This document shows positions 34,711-46,715 of a stretch of 64,000 nt of DNA, piece by piece (within the stretch, counting starts at the first letter, position 1; each line of letters opens with the position of its first letter). The position numbers and the translations under genes are program-made. The notes under the pieces are model-generated. The model did no database searches. It was not told where the DNA came from and saw nothing but the letters and a program-made list of their open reading frames with translations. Source of the stretch: Tetracladium setigerum (taxonomy: Eukaryota > Ascomycota > Leotiomycetes > Helotiales); contig PZJY01000002.1 in assembly GCA_031472005.1 (NCBI GenBank), positions 496,001 to 560,000 of the forward strand, in the 5' to 3' direction.

Positions 34711-37510
34711 TCACCGAAACAGAGACATCACCTTCGAATGAGGCGGCTTTGTCCTGTTTGCCATCCTCCGACTACTATTCTGCTCCTCCACACTCGTAAC
34801 CCTCATATAATTCATCATTATGAACTCCCCAATCTCTCCAATCGCATTTGTATCTACAGTCTCCGCAACAATCATGTATTTGCCTGCCAAGACAGCTACA
34901 TCGCCTACGCGAATCTCATCATCTCTCGTGGACTCATCGACTGGCTGAAGAGGAGATACCAAGTATTTCGTAGTACGACCGTCAAGGGTAATATGAGCGG
35001 AACTATTGGAACTCCATTTCACGGATGCGATGGTAGAGCGTGAGCCTTCAATGTGCAAGCGTTGATTACTCTCCTTGTACCAGGCGCGAAAGTCTCCCCA
35101 GACCGTCACACTTTCTGGATCCATTCCTCCGGGGTAGAAAACTTTGGTAATTGGCTCATCGTTGACATCGACAGATTCATTGATTTCCTGTTTGCTCTGT
35201 TCTGAGAGAGCGATATGATTGCGGATTTGTTCTAAGATGTCAACGGCGTGCCTGCGTCCCTCAGTTCCAATGTCGTTTGATCGTCGCTCGATTTGAACGA
35301 GAAGAAGGTTGAGCTCGCGAATATCTTGGGTCATGGTTCTTACCGCATCTTTGCGTGCGGTTTTGCGACCTTCAATTTTGTACGCAACAGCCAGGGTGGC
35401 ACGGTCAAGTGTTGCGATGCCCTTTGTGAGTCTTCCTGATCCCGAACATTCTTGAAGGAGGGCAATCTCATTGGAGCGACGGTTGAAAACGCGGTTCAAA
35501 CCCTTTCGTTGAGTCGAAAGATGATTGATGACCCTTACAACGTAGTTGATCTTGCGAATTGCTTCGTAGATATCACGATTCAGGTGATGTTCGTCCACAA
35601 CCTGTACGAATGTTAGCAGGGGGCATTATACATGGCAACAGTCTTGAGCTGTCGATAGGACCTCGCAAAATAATCCTTACAAGATCAAAGTTTTGCCCAT
35701 TTAATCCGTACTCCTGCACACTGTATACCCCGGGAGTAAGACAGGTTATCCGTTCCAGATCGCTTGTCACAATGGTGTATTCATTTCCATTCGTCATAAT
35801 CGTTCTGACTTCAGCTAGTGAGGCTTCTGGATGGAATTCAATAGGCGCGATTTCATTGACTGTCCTGAGAGTGCTCCCAAAGTACTGAAGATCGTGAAAA
35901 ACGTTTGTAGATTTGAAGCCATTCTCTGGCCACTTGACTATCCATGACTTCTCGTCATCGCGACCCAAGTCTGTGACTGTGCCAGGGAGCAGATAACCTT
36001 GATCGAGGATCCGACGAACGAAAACATCCCAGCAATAATCTTCATGACCAGAGCTGTTGTCATAGTCCTGGTTTAGGGGGAACCCTTCGATGGCGGGAAT
36101 CATCGATTTGAGAAACACCTTGGAGTTGATTGAAACAAGCGGGATGACTTTGAGAAACAGGAGTTCTAGGTGGATACGATCAGCTTTTAGTTTGTAGGTC
36201 GATTCGAGAAAGTCGGCGATGTCGCGCAGGTCTTCGTTGTTGAGAAGGGAGAGCAAAAGAACGAGCATCTGTAAAAAGCGTGGCCGAATGAGTTTTTGTG
36301 TACTATCGACGCTGCCTACAATCCAGACTGTTAGCATATCCAACTCAAGATTACAATAGGCTCCATTTCTCTCCAATCTACATACCAGCAGGATCCAAGG
36401 AGTTGAAGTATGAGGCGCTCAGAGAGATAATCTCTTTAATTCCTTGACTTGTGGTAAGGGTCCGGAACATAGATCCATGATTGACTCCATATCTTGTATT
36501 TGTTGAGTTGATAATCTTATCTCGTGTGGACATTCGGAATAGAACAGGGCTTCGGACACAGAGTCGTCGTGCATCTTCAATCATAATCTCCAACAATGAT
36601 CTCGTTTCCTCGAAAGTCATCTCTGGCCCACCACGGGAGATGAGATGCCGAAAATTGACCATCAGCTTGGTGATGGAACTCCCATCGACTTCGATCAGGG
36701 TCGCCTCCATATCCCATTCCCCTCTCCGAACATCGTTGACGACTTTGACTGAGTCGCTGTCGATTGTGACTCGCGATTGCCTGGACTGCAGAGACTGAAG
36801 TGAAAGCGAAGACATATTGATGAGTGCCGAGTTGGGATTCACAGATGTGGAGCTAACATTCTTGCGATGCAATCTGGTTTTGACGCGGCTAGCGAGAACA
36901 GCAGTCGTATCGGCATGATAACTCTGCACGATAGATAGGTCCGAAGAAACACTGAAAGACATCAATAGAGAGGCTGCTGTGTTCACTCTCCACTTTAGAA
37001 GCAATTAGAACGGTTCGGCTTGCACGCATCGAATAAACATACCACAGCATCTCTTTGTTCGGGCTCATGACCTGCCATGCTAATCTGTTCAAGCCGGGTA
37101 ACTTGAGGCTTATCAGCTCCAGGTAGAAAGGTTAACCCAATCCGTGGAACGGGAGCACTCTCATCGACCTCAGACATTGGAACTCCTTCCACGTATGTCC
37201 TCCGCACACGCTCATCCGCCCGCTTCTCAAATCGCCTCAGCATCATCTCCGACTCCTCAGGGGGGAGAAGTTTATTGGCGATGTCCTCCCAGACTTGATT
37301 GTTAGCTTGCATTACCCCACTGGCACGATGAGAAATGGGTTCCATTCGCATAAGAGCGCTCTCGGCAGAGGATGATCGCGGCATGGCTTCGATCCCGCTT
37401 CCATTGACTGAGAGTGCACCGCTGCCGATGTCATCTCCAGAGTCGCTGGATGATCCGAAAGCCCCAGCTCTAGACTTGGGGCCTCTCATATAGCCTTTTC
37501 TGATGCTCAT
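34711..37510 (-). CDS. Orphan 866-aa fungal protein
   Basis: Four exons, 37510-37043, 36992-36386, 36315-35681 and 35601-34711, give exactly 867 codons with no correction, using clean GTATGT/GTAAGG donors. The N-terminus is Gly/Ser-rich and disordered. Residues about 150-360 include HLISRGGPEMTFEETRSLLEI and a helical block; residues about 360-570 include LLLSLLNNEDLRDIADFLES; the last third has helices around AIRKINYVVRVINHLSTQRKG and then beta-rich segments (VKVFYPGGMDPE-like region, WGDFRAWYKE, VGDVAVLAGKYMIVAE). No transmembrane helix, signal peptide or known catalytic motif is seen. Function unknown. Confidence 0.7.
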
Positions 37511-38213
37511 ATTGTCATCCTGATCAAAGTCAGTTAAGTTAACATAAGGCAGTCAGTTGAATTGAATATTCTGGTTACCATTGTAAATTTGGACTCGAGA
37601 TTGACGACAGTTGTACGAGTGAAAGGAAAGTCAACAGAGATGGGGAAATCTGGGGATTACGCGAGTTTATTCTCGCCTCGACAGAGCGCGGAGCGAGAAT
37701 CTCACTACAGCCGCTTCCTCACGTCGCACAGAACCACGAGGCTCAAAAGGCAGCTGCCTATCACATTACGACACGTCCTTTTTTTCAAGACTTGAGCTTG
37801 AAACAAATCCCACCATTTAGGAAAGCCATGTTGAAGAGCCTTGCGGAACCTAGCTCGCGCTCTTCAAAGGGTGGCTTGGCAATAGACCCAGGGACTTCCC
37901 GTGTGTGAAAGCATCCCGAAAACCTGAACAACCCAACTCACCGATGACAGCTAACAAAATTGGAGTTTTCCCACCTTCTGAACTTCCGAATTCCCAAAAG
38001 TCTCAGTTGAAGAACCAATTGCTTTGAGGTGTGGCGTGAACTGCGCCTTGCACGCGCCGAGAGAGCCCATCTCGCCTGTTCGATCAATAAACTCATGCAG
38101 CCTCAAGCCTTGGCTCTTCGCAAGGCTGCGTCCAGCTGTGATATAACAATAAAGACAGCGCCTGTTTTCTCTTTTATGTTTTCTTGAGTTTTGAATGCGC
38201 GAAAATACTCAAA
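37511..38213. other. Divergent promoter region
   Basis: About 700 bases between the minus-strand orphan and the plus-strand cysteine-rich gene. No gene is seen. Confidence 0.5.
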
Positions 38214-39297
38214 ATGTCGAAATCATACTCCTTGGTTTTTGTTGTTTGCGTTGCGCAATTGGCAGCGTTGAGTTGGGGACAATCATGTTACTCGCCTGGT
38301 GGTGGCCTGTCCAGCACGCATTTCCCATGTTATCCAGAGGCAGCCACATCCTTATGTTGTCCGATGGGCTGGACCTGCTTTTCCAGTAACCTGTGCATGG
38401 TTACGGACACGAAGGCTGCTGGCTCTCAATTTGCAATTGGAACAGCACAACGCGGAGGGTGTACAAATGAGAAAGGGGATAACGACCTCTGCGGAGACTA
38501 TTGTCTAGGTATGTAGACTGGAGAAAACCATGAATTTATCGCTAATTCGTACAAAAGACTCAGGTGACGATTCCTTGATATCCTGTGGAAACAGCAGATT
38601 CTGCTGTGGATCGAAAGCTGCGTCAGGGGCATGCAATTGCAAGACCGGAGATGGAACATTCGCAGCAGAGGGTGGTGAAGCAAAAACTATTATGGGACAG
38701 GAGGGAATGGAGAAAACGGCGACCGAACTACAATCGACCGCTACGTCTGATTCAACGGCATCGACTTCGGCATCTACCACGCTGTCAACTTCGACAACGA
38801 AGAGTAGTACCCTCTCGGCTTCAAAAACATCGGAAACAAGTAGCGGTTCGGCCACGGAAAGTACGGTAGAAAACACAAGCTCAGCGACAGCGACTAATTC
38901 TCCTGCGTCGTCTATACCTTTCACCAAGAAAACGGGTTTCAAGGTCATGATCGCAGTCATCATCATTGCCCTAGCCGCTATCCTCATTGCAGCCTTTGTG
39001 CTTTGGAGAAGAAAACGTTCAGCTGGAGAGCAGTATCAACAGCGTGGTCCTTTTGCTGATGATTCGTCTGTGGATCTGACAAGTATCCCTCCTCTTCCCC
39101 TACATCTACAGAGGCCGGATCCCGATCCTTATGTGTTTCCCCCAACGACTCCATCACCAAGAGTCGGGAGTCTAACGGAAGTGAGAGAGACGAGGTTTAG
39201 GGACGTGGAGAGTCCAACCGGTCCACCAGTCGTTGATCCCTATAGACTGCCGTTCTCGATGGCGAGCGTTCCACCAAGACCATATGAAGGAACGTAG
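38214..39297 (+). CDS. Cysteine-rich, Ser/Thr-rich single-pass membrane protein (paralogue 2)
   Basis: Exons 38214-38508 and 38564-39297 give 342 aa. It has a signal peptide (about 22 residues, ending near LSWG), an ectodomain with CYSPGG, PCYPEAATSLCCPMGWTC, NLC, GGCT, LCGDYCLG and FCCGS, a long Ser/Thr stalk, one transmembrane helix (MIAVIIIALAAILIAAFVLW) with RRKR stop-transfer, and a cytoplasmic tail with prolines. The cysteine spacing and exon phase match the gene at 234-1322, so the two are paralogues about 37 kb apart. It likely sits in the plasma membrane or wall; the ligand is unknown. ATG 38214 is preferred over the in-frame upstream ATG at 38184 because the signal peptide begins there. 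Confidence 0.78.
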
Positions 39298-39646
39298 TTC
39301 TGGATGTTGGAGTTTGTTTTCAGCGTAGATTTGCATTTGCATCCGTATGTACAATAGCGTTTGATGCAGTTTTCTTTTTTGAATTGTAATGAGGGCGTAT
39401 GGAAGGAAACCAAGAGATACAATAAATCGAATACCCATTTTGAGATACCTGATAATTCTCTTTTGAACGTCGAACTTGTGTGTAAGATTGGGAGACGATA
39501 AAAGCTTCTCTCAACATAATCCAAGTCATGTTGATACCCGTCTCCAGAAATTGTATCCGCATGCCTAACCAGCGGCATAGCAAAAGCCCGTTCAAACAGT
39601 AGACTCCGATTGACTATGAGGAATCTTCTTCTGATCCTTCTTCCAA

Positions 39647-40258
39647 TTAAGGAGGTGCATTAATCGGTCTACCCCAATCTCCATCAGGTTCATAGCCAGG
39701 GCCACGCACCGTCTCCCTCTCAACATACACACGCGTTGACTCCTCTTCCACAGTCGTCCACTCCCACCAAATACTCCCATCCTCCGCATACCCTTCCTCA
39801 AACTCATCCCCCTCATCCACGTTGTCTCGATCCACCTCACCTAAGCATTCATTCCGAACCTTCTTGTTGGCTTCCTCTAGGGTCGCGTACACACCAATCA
39901 TATCGACCGTGATTCCTCCATGGGACTGGTCCCATTCTTGCTTTCGATAGACGAGGTAGACAAATTCCGGTGCTTGAGGGGTTGCAATGTTCTTCTCTTC
40001 AGTATTCTGTGGGGTGTTCGTGGTTTTATCAGATGGAAACTGTGGTATAGTATCGAGAATCCCTTGGATGTCGATATTTGATTGCGCAGCCACTTCTTTG
40101 GCGTGCTTAATAGCTTGTTGGAAAGCCTCGGTCGCGTCACGGATTATGGATTGTGGGGATTGAGGTTCACGAACAACGCGTTTCCTCTCCGGAGATCCTG
40201 AGGATTGCGTTGGGCTGTCGAGGTCACTCAAAGGTCTTTTTGAAAGTGTCGTTGACAT
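39647..40258 (-). CDS. Hypothetical protein, LEEAN-motif family
   Basis: A single exon of 203 aa from the ATG at 40258, which precedes SKRPLSDLD. The N-terminal 45 residues are Ser/Pro/basic, then a helix (SIIRDATEAFQQAIKHAKEV), then FVYLVYRKQEWDQSHGG, YATLEEANKKVRNE, an acidic stretch, WWEWTTVEEESTRVYVERE and a C-terminus with GPGYEPDGDWG. It shares the LEEAN and V-x-VERE order with 32695-33333. Unknown function. Its promoter lies in a sequence duplicated at about 41440-41615. Confidence 0.6.
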   Translation of the reverse strand: MSTTLSKRPLSDLDSPTQSSGSPERKRVVREPQSPQSIIRDATEAFQQAIKHAKEVAAQSNIDIQGILDTIPQFPSDKTTNTPQNTEEKNIATPQAPEFVYLVYRKQEWDQSHGGITVDMIGVYATLEEANKKVRNECLGEVDRDNVDEGDEFEEGYAEDGSIWWEWTTVEEESTRVYVERETVRGPGYEPDGDWGRPINAPP

Positions 40259-40389
40259 TTTGTAGCTTGATTCAGGTTGGTGAGTGAGAGTATTGAACGA
40301 TATGTTGTTGAGGTTGATTACATTGGATTCGAGCTGACTTCTTTTCATGTTGACACGTCCCCTCATTGGTGTTTGCCTCGCAGGCCTTG

Positions 40390-41615
40390 GCGTCCAGGAA
40401 GTATGCTGGAAGTCCTCTTGGAAAACATATTTTCAAGTTAAAAAGGTGTTAATTGTACCGTAGATATATTTCAAATATATGATAAAGACATCCACCCAAT
40501 CTCTTCTTTAAAAATCCAAAATGTAATAATCCGCCCTCATATCACTTCAAGCTCGTACTTTTAGCTTCAATCTTGTCTTGCGCTTCTTGCCATCCATGAT
40601 ACCAATCATTGATATCGATATTAAGTGAGAAATAGTGCACCACCTCGACAGCATCTATCCTGATAAAAGATTCATCGGGCTCCTCCTCAAGCGGCCAGTT
40701 TGCTTCCCTCTCCCACTCCTCTGGGTCCGGAGGGTTAAGGCTCAACCATACGTGCACGAGAGCGGGTTGGTATCCCAGTCCATTATCATTAGTCTCTAGT
40801 GTAGCGGCGTCCACATAGATAAATAGTGTATAGCGTGGGAACAAAATCTGTCCTTCAAACGTGATTTCGTTCTCTTTTAGTTTAAGTACGAGATAGCCAG
40901 CAATAATTAGCTTAGGGTCTACAAAGTACCCACGTAGGTACAGTTATACCCAGTATTTATACTATACAGTACCTAGGTATTCGAGTATATAGACGAGAAG
41001 TGTGACTTACCTCCTCACGACCAGCAGTCTCAACCCACTCCCTAAATTTCGCACTCGCAACCGGCATGCTAGCGCCCTCAAGCGCCTCACGATCTTCAAT
41101 CACAGTCCATCTAACGCATGTATTGAACCTTTCGCGGGAAGCTGGACTTGTTTTGCGATCCCTCGCCGGTACAGGTCTAAGCGCACGCTCTTTGAAGTCA
41201 GCGAGGAAGGCTGCCCATACAGCGTCCGAGGCGTAGGTACAGCGGACGAGAACGAAGCCCCATACGCTCAGGGAGTTGTCGATCATCGTCTGTAAAATCA
41301 AGTCCACTGGCGTTAGTCGCCATGTGTAATCTGAGCGGTTGTATTTATAGTTTCGGCCTTCCTGCACATTGTGGTGAGGTGGAGAGGAAAGTGTGGTGTT
41401 GTGGATAAGCATTATTTCTCTCGCCGCTTGACGTTCAAGAAGTACGTTAAGAGTTCTCTTCGAAAATCTCTATTATTATCTACCCTATATTTTCAAGTTA
41501 AAAAGGTGTCAATCATATATTTCAAACATGTAACAAATATATCCACTTAACATTTTCCACAAAAATCCAAAATGTCACAATCCGCCCTCACATCACTCCA
41601 AGGGCGCACTCGTAC
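40390..41615. repeat. Pair of diverged direct repeats flanking a hypothetical gene
   Basis: The blocks at about 40390-40556 and 41440-41614 share TTTTCAAGTTAAAAAGGTGT, AAAATCCAAAATGT, AATCCGCCCTCA and ATCAC(T)TCAAG in the same order and spacing. The first spans the 3' end of the gene at 40542-41286, the second ends in a matching gene-end remnant. This suggests a tandem duplication whose second gene copy was lost. The interval given includes both blocks and the gene between them. Confidence 0.7.
40542..41286 (-). CDS. Hypothetical protein
   Basis: Exons 41286-41011 (donor GTAAGT) and 40847-40542 give 193 aa in frame. Recognisable pieces are NSLSVWGFVLVRCTY, ERFNTCVRWTVIEDREALEG, FREWVETAGREE, then RYTLFIYVDAATLE, ALVHVWLSLNPPDPEEWE and NDWYHGWQEAQDKI. 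The pattern resembles lineage-specific ascomycete families of unknown role (an RWxxxxD... and FIYVD layout), but I cannot name it. It is flanked by the direct repeats described above, consistent with birth by tandem duplication. Confidence 0.65.
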
Positions 41616-41752
41616 AGAAGTACCAAGGCAAGTCAGTCGTGCCCGCCGTATCACAAGACTGACCAAACCCCATCATCCCCACCTTCATCAACCTCTCTCC
41701 CTCTCCCCACTCTCACCTCTGCCTTCTCACCACCACCCTCCTCACATAAAGC

Positions 41753-42487
41753 ATGTCCTCCATCCTCTCAACCTCACTCAAACATCTCTCCAGAAACATC
41801 ACAAAAAACACCACACTCAAACTCAAATTCTACCCATCTCCATCATCATTCCACAAAACCCAATCAATTTCACCGCGATCATCTTTCTTCTCCACAACTA
41901 AAAAAACAATGGCTTCTTTCAACCTTCCACCTCCTCCAGCGGGACAGTACGAGTGGATTGTTATTATCCCAGATGTGAAGGGGACTTTGCCAAAGAGGAT
42001 GGAAGTTAGACCGTATGTTTTTTTTTCCCCCCTTCACTCCCCTCACCAGGCTCTTCTTGGTTTAGTCTTTGGGTGGGAGGAAATGTAAATATGTATGTGC
42101 TCACAAATGATAATTTTTAGTTCGCATTTCGCTGGGCTGCAAAAGGATGTTGATGCTGGATTTTGGAAAGTTGGGGGTATGTCAATTTCCGCTCATTATT
42201 CTGTCCCATCTCGTTTTCTTGTTTTATATTTCACTTCTTTCTCATTTCCCGGGTAGGGAGATGTAATTGGGATGCTGACATATGATTGGTGTATAGGAGC
42301 CTACTTGGAGGAAGTCCCAAAGGAAGGAGAGGCCATGAAGATCCAAGGAAGTGCTATGGTTTGCGTGGCTGCTAGTAAGGAGGAGGTGATTGAAAAATTG
42401 AAGAAGGATGTCTATGCTGAGAGTGGGGTTTGGGATTTCAGCAAGATTCAGATCTATCCTTTCAAGTGTGCGTTTAGGTATGAGTAA
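41753..42487 (+). CDS. YCII-like protein with mitochondrial-type leader
   Basis: Exons 41753-42012, 42121-42176 and 42297-42487 give 168 aa. The first about 50 residues are Ser/Thr/Lys-rich without acidic residues, like a mitochondrial presequence; a second in-frame ATG (MASFNLPPPPAGQYEW) would give a cytosolic form. The rest matches the YCII-related fold: EWIVIIPDVKG, RMEVRPSHFAGL, VDAGFWKVGGAYL and GSAMVCVAASKEEVIEKLKKDVYAESGVWDFSKIQIYPFK (positions about 120-160). The conserved His after RP is present. Biochemical function unknown for the fungal family. Confidence 0.78.
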
Positions 42488-43595
42488 GACAGGTTGTGAA
42501 TGAGTTGGAAACTGCCTGAGCACGGAAAAGAAAGGCAATTGTGTGTCTGCCATTGGCACATAGGTTGTAGATATCAATAAAAGTCTATTACTTGCACGAC
42601 CACACAGTTCTGAGATTCGTTGCAAGCATAATCATTCAAGGTACTCGCTGTTTCAAATTATTAGATACCTTCCTGAGAGTACCAACTTGTTATTCAAGTT
42701 CTTTTTCTTCTCCATTCAATAAACACACAATTCGGGTAGTGAATGGGTGGGTTGGCGCTGCGGTGGTGAAGCTCAGGGGAGCGAGGAGAGTTGGAGTTGT
42801 GAATTGAATTGCGGATGGAGTTGGGTTTGTATTTGAGCTGGCAAAAGTGCTGGTTGATCTATGGAGATTGTAGAGGGAGTTGGGATTGAGAATCTGGCGG
42901 AAAAGGGGGGTATTTGTAGGCTTGAGAGACAATGCCAGTATCAATCACTCAATTGAAGCAGCTTAGGAGTAAGAAGAGAAGCAATTACACACCATAACTT
43001 CAGTAAAAGCCCCCACAACATGAATGATGTAACTAATTTGTTTGTTGACAACCTTGACTGAATTGTATGCCCTAGGCGACTGGCACAATCCGCTTGCTCA
43101 ACCCTGCTCGACTTTGACGAGAGGATTGCAATATTTCAAAGAATCCTAGAATTTACTGCTGCAGGGGAAACTACTGGAACTTTCGGGAATAGGTTTAGAT
43201 GCTGTGGGAGAAACAGAATGTATAACAGGACAGAAAGAAATATCTGGTGGGAAGAGCACGGAAAACCTCTTGGAAACTTGCATCTTACTCCTGCAATAGG
43301 CAGCCAAGTCCAGACTTTCGGTCCCTCCTTGAATGCACTAGCAAGCTCTCCCACTGCGCTTTGTCGCCTCCATTGGTTGGTAGTCGTCATACCCTCACAT
43401 CTCTTGAACACCTTCACACACAAATCACATTTTCCCAAGATACCGAGTAGCCAAGTGCGAATGGTTTTCAGATTTCCCTCAAGAGCATACTTTATCTATC
43501 GAAAGTCGCCCGACCAGCCAAATATTGCTCCGTAAGTGAGAAGACCGTGGCCATCCATGCATTGAAGTACAGACAGAAAAGACGCGAGAGAGTAT
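42488..43595. other. Intergenic region
   Basis: About 1.1 kb between the YCII-like gene and ribosomal P1. No gene was found; open frames here are shadows with poor composition. Confidence 0.5.
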
Positions 43596-44112
43596 CTAAT
43601 CGAAGAGACCGAAACCCATATCCTCGTCGGACTCCTCCTTGGCTGTGGCAATTGTCAGTAATCAGTTCGTCCAGGATTTGGCGGAGTGTGTAGCACGAAC
43701 CCTCTTCCTTCTCCTCTTCCTTCTCCTCCTCGACTGCGGCACCTCCAGTGGCGGCTGGTCCAGATGAAGCAGCGGCGGCTCCACCTCCGGATCCGACGTT
43801 CAACAGGAGATCCTTAACATCCTTTCCTTCAAGAGCCTGTGTTTCCAAGTATCAGCGATCAGCACACTCCAATGCCCATCCTTCAATGTGACATGTCCGT
43901 ACCTTGGCGAAGAGGGTGGTCCAGATTGGCTCAACATCTTCAATACCGGCAGCCTTGATGAGGGTGTTCAACTTGTCGGCCTGTTTCCAGTGTCAGTCCA
44001 GTTCCTATGTTATCCTTAGAGAGGTGTCGAGGGCAGAGCGTACGGTGATTTCGACACCATCATCGGCGAGGATGAGGGCGGCGTACGAGGATGCAAGCTC
44101 AGCGTTGGACAT
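43596..44112 (-). CDS. RPP1: 60S acidic ribosomal protein P1
   Basis: Four short exons give about 110 aa: MSNAELASSYAALILADDGVEIT, then DKLNTLIKAAGIEDVEPIW, then ALEGKDVKDLLLNVGSGGG with an Ala/Gly hinge, and the acidic tail ending EESDEDMGFGLFD. The tail is the conserved stalk sequence that recruits elongation factors. P1 forms the lateral stalk of the large ribosomal subunit with P2 and P0. The exon boundary before the tail is GAGG|GTTCGT ... CACAG|CCAAG. The gene is divergent from the UPF0662 gene. A P2 identity is unlikely given the N-terminal ELASSYAALIL. Confidence 0.92.
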
Positions 44113-44656
44113 TTTGAGGGTCTGCGAGAGGAGCGAGATTAGTATTTGATGGCTCCGGCACGATTGCAGATGTTTGAGAGACTCACCAACGAAGTTTGTG
44201 TTGTCTGTGATTGAATTGTCGTAAGGAACTTTTTCGCGAAACGAGGATCTTTGAACATTCGAATGAGCAAGCTTGTGGCCTTGGCAAGCTTGGGCGGCGA
44301 AGTCGCTGCCCATTGGCTGGCTTGCCGATGCAGTTAGTTCACCTTGGCATGCTTAATCAGCACGTGACATCTGCCCCTCATTGGGCCCAGCTCGGTCGAC
44401 GAGTGAGATCTTCCCCGCCTTGTTCGAGAAAGCAGAAGAAGATGCTCAATTTCTCAGCTACAGTTATTGTCTCTCTGATCCACGCAACTTCGTCCTGCCT
44501 GATAAGCAACAATTGAAGAGACTCGATCAGCCACGTCGTAGATGACACATCTCGCCTCTCTCGCTTTCAACGTACCATAAGAAGGACCAGAATACCGATC
44601 AGCATACTCCCTCTCCCAAGACCAGCTTTCTCTATCAAAGCAGAAATCTCAAGAAA

Positions 44657-46203
44657 ATGGATACTCCAACATTGCCGATGCCGGTTGATACCCGAGAACA
44701 GCCGATTCTAGAGTCCTTGTTGCGCATCCGAGAGGAATTGACTCTCCTGAAGCTGGATAGATCTTCTTATGTCAAGTCTTCAGATGTTCTTCCACTCTAT
44801 GACCGGGTAGTGGAGCAGGTCAAGGTGCTGAATGAAATCCGTACCGATAAGCCGCAGGAACAGAACCAAGGTACAATACCTACTTTCCCATAGCCGAACA
44901 TCACGTACAACAATGCTAATTGGACCTCTCCCAGTTGATCGGGTATTGGATGGATGTTTCCAACTACTATCGCTTTTCTTTATGACAATTGGCCGAAACA
45001 ACGAGGCACCAGCAGCATACAGCCTTACCTCCACAATCAAGCGGGCCTCGACCACTTGATCGAGGTAGATCTCTACTCGGCCAAGGACTTGACGCATGTT
45101 GAACATACACTTGGAGGATTGAGAGAGATAGTGAAGAAGGCCGATACCTCTTACTCTCCAAAGCTTCTCGATCTTCTATCTAATCGCATCGAAATCTGCC
45201 AAGTTGCGTTGGATACTTTACAGAACCGGTTGACAAGACTTGGAGGGGAATTGCCTGCGATTCAAGAGAAGATTATCTCGATACTACGAAGCATCTCCCT
45301 GGCAAACACAAGATCAAAGGTAGGGCGACACTTGCTTTACTGGGAGGTCTTCCAGAGCCTGTCACTGACGATTTCTGCAGTTTTCTAGCAAGGAGGTTGA
45401 GGATCTCAAGATCAAATTGAAGGAGATAGATGATCAACGAGTTGATGGGAATTTTGTATCATCCAGTGGAGAGGTGCCACCTGGAAACGATATCGTATGC
45501 GACCTGCTTAATCGATGCTTGGTGTGGTCGGATATGGTTCTGGAAAGGAAAGGGGAGTTTCCAGAAGAGTTCCAAGGGATTTACAAAAGTCTGTGTGCGA
45601 TTCGAAATCAACTGGAAAGGCTGTCCTTGACTCAGGCTTGGTCCTTACGAGAAACGGACTTGTATGATCTTCAAAGGCAGCTCGACAAGTTTGACGAAAG
45701 TCGAGTAGACGGCAACTTCCATGATGCTCAAGGCCGCCCAGCCGAGCTTTATGTTCAAAGGGTCTGTACCATATTTTGATCTTCACGGGTCAGTGGCTAA
45801 CTCTTATCAGACTCTACTCTATCTTATCAGACGAAGTTATGGGTACATCTATTATTTGATGGTGTCTTCAGAACCAGTCTCCGAAGCGCTCTTACCAGTT
45901 TACAACCAACTTCAGACACTGAAGAGATGTCTTATCGAAGTAAAAAATTCAGGTGGAGTCAATTCACCAAGAGAACTTTATCCGTACAGTATGAAGGTAT
46001 GTGGTGTATACACTTAACAGTAGGTACTGCTTTGGCTAATAATTTATTAAGCTTAATTCTATTGACAACATGAGAGTGGATGGAAAATTCATGTTCGGAG
46101 ACGATATCCCGAAGGACAAGGCAGCGTAAACGATCTTTTAGCAGACTGTTTCGAGCTGAGCTATGAGCTTCGAGTTGCAGCGGAGACTGAAGGCGACGAG
46201 TAG
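44657..46203 (+). CDS. UPF0662/DUF2408 family protein
   Basis: Exons 44657-44870, 44935-45319, 45381-45761, 45811-45996 and 46052-46203 give 439 aa if one base is added at GGGCC (45043-45047) and one in CCC at 46108-46110; exon lengths then sum to 1320. The protein contains two related helical units: the first has LREIVKKADTSYSPKLLDLL and VDGNFVSSSGEVPPG, the second LYLIRRSYGYIYYL and VDGKFMFGDDIP...GSVNDLLADCFELSYELR. This DUF2408 layout is typical of the fungal UPF0662 family, of unknown function. The repeated VDG(N/K)F motif supports internal duplication. Confidence 0.83.
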
Positions 46204-46715
46204 GGAGGGATACTGTCTGAGAAAGTAAGGTTGTCAGCGATGGCGTTGTGGTATTTTGCTTGTGGGATCTTCACAATTCGGTACAACTGTACGATTATTG
46301 CAGTGACTGTTCGTGGTACTTGTATTGGAATTAGGAACCTTGGCATTTGGGGACAGGAGAGGGGACAACACAATATTTTTTGATAACAATTCGATGCCGA
46401 GTCGAATGTCAGATGGATACTATATTACTTCAAGCATTTCAATGGAAATATTAAACGCATTGTCATTCAAAGGCATAAAACACCTGAGTAGGTAGGTATT
46501 TAGGAGTGGCGCTTCCCTGCTGTCGGCAATACGTTGTTCCCTCAACGCGAAAACATCACGCTCAAAAGCGGCGACGCGGCAACCACTTTCGACACCAAAC
46601 GCGCGCGACACCTTCCTCAACCCTTCCCTTCCTATTAACACTCCAACTCCAAAAACTCCCATATCTCCCACCAAACCCGACAACCCTTCTCACCCACACA
46701 ATCACAAAAAGAACA

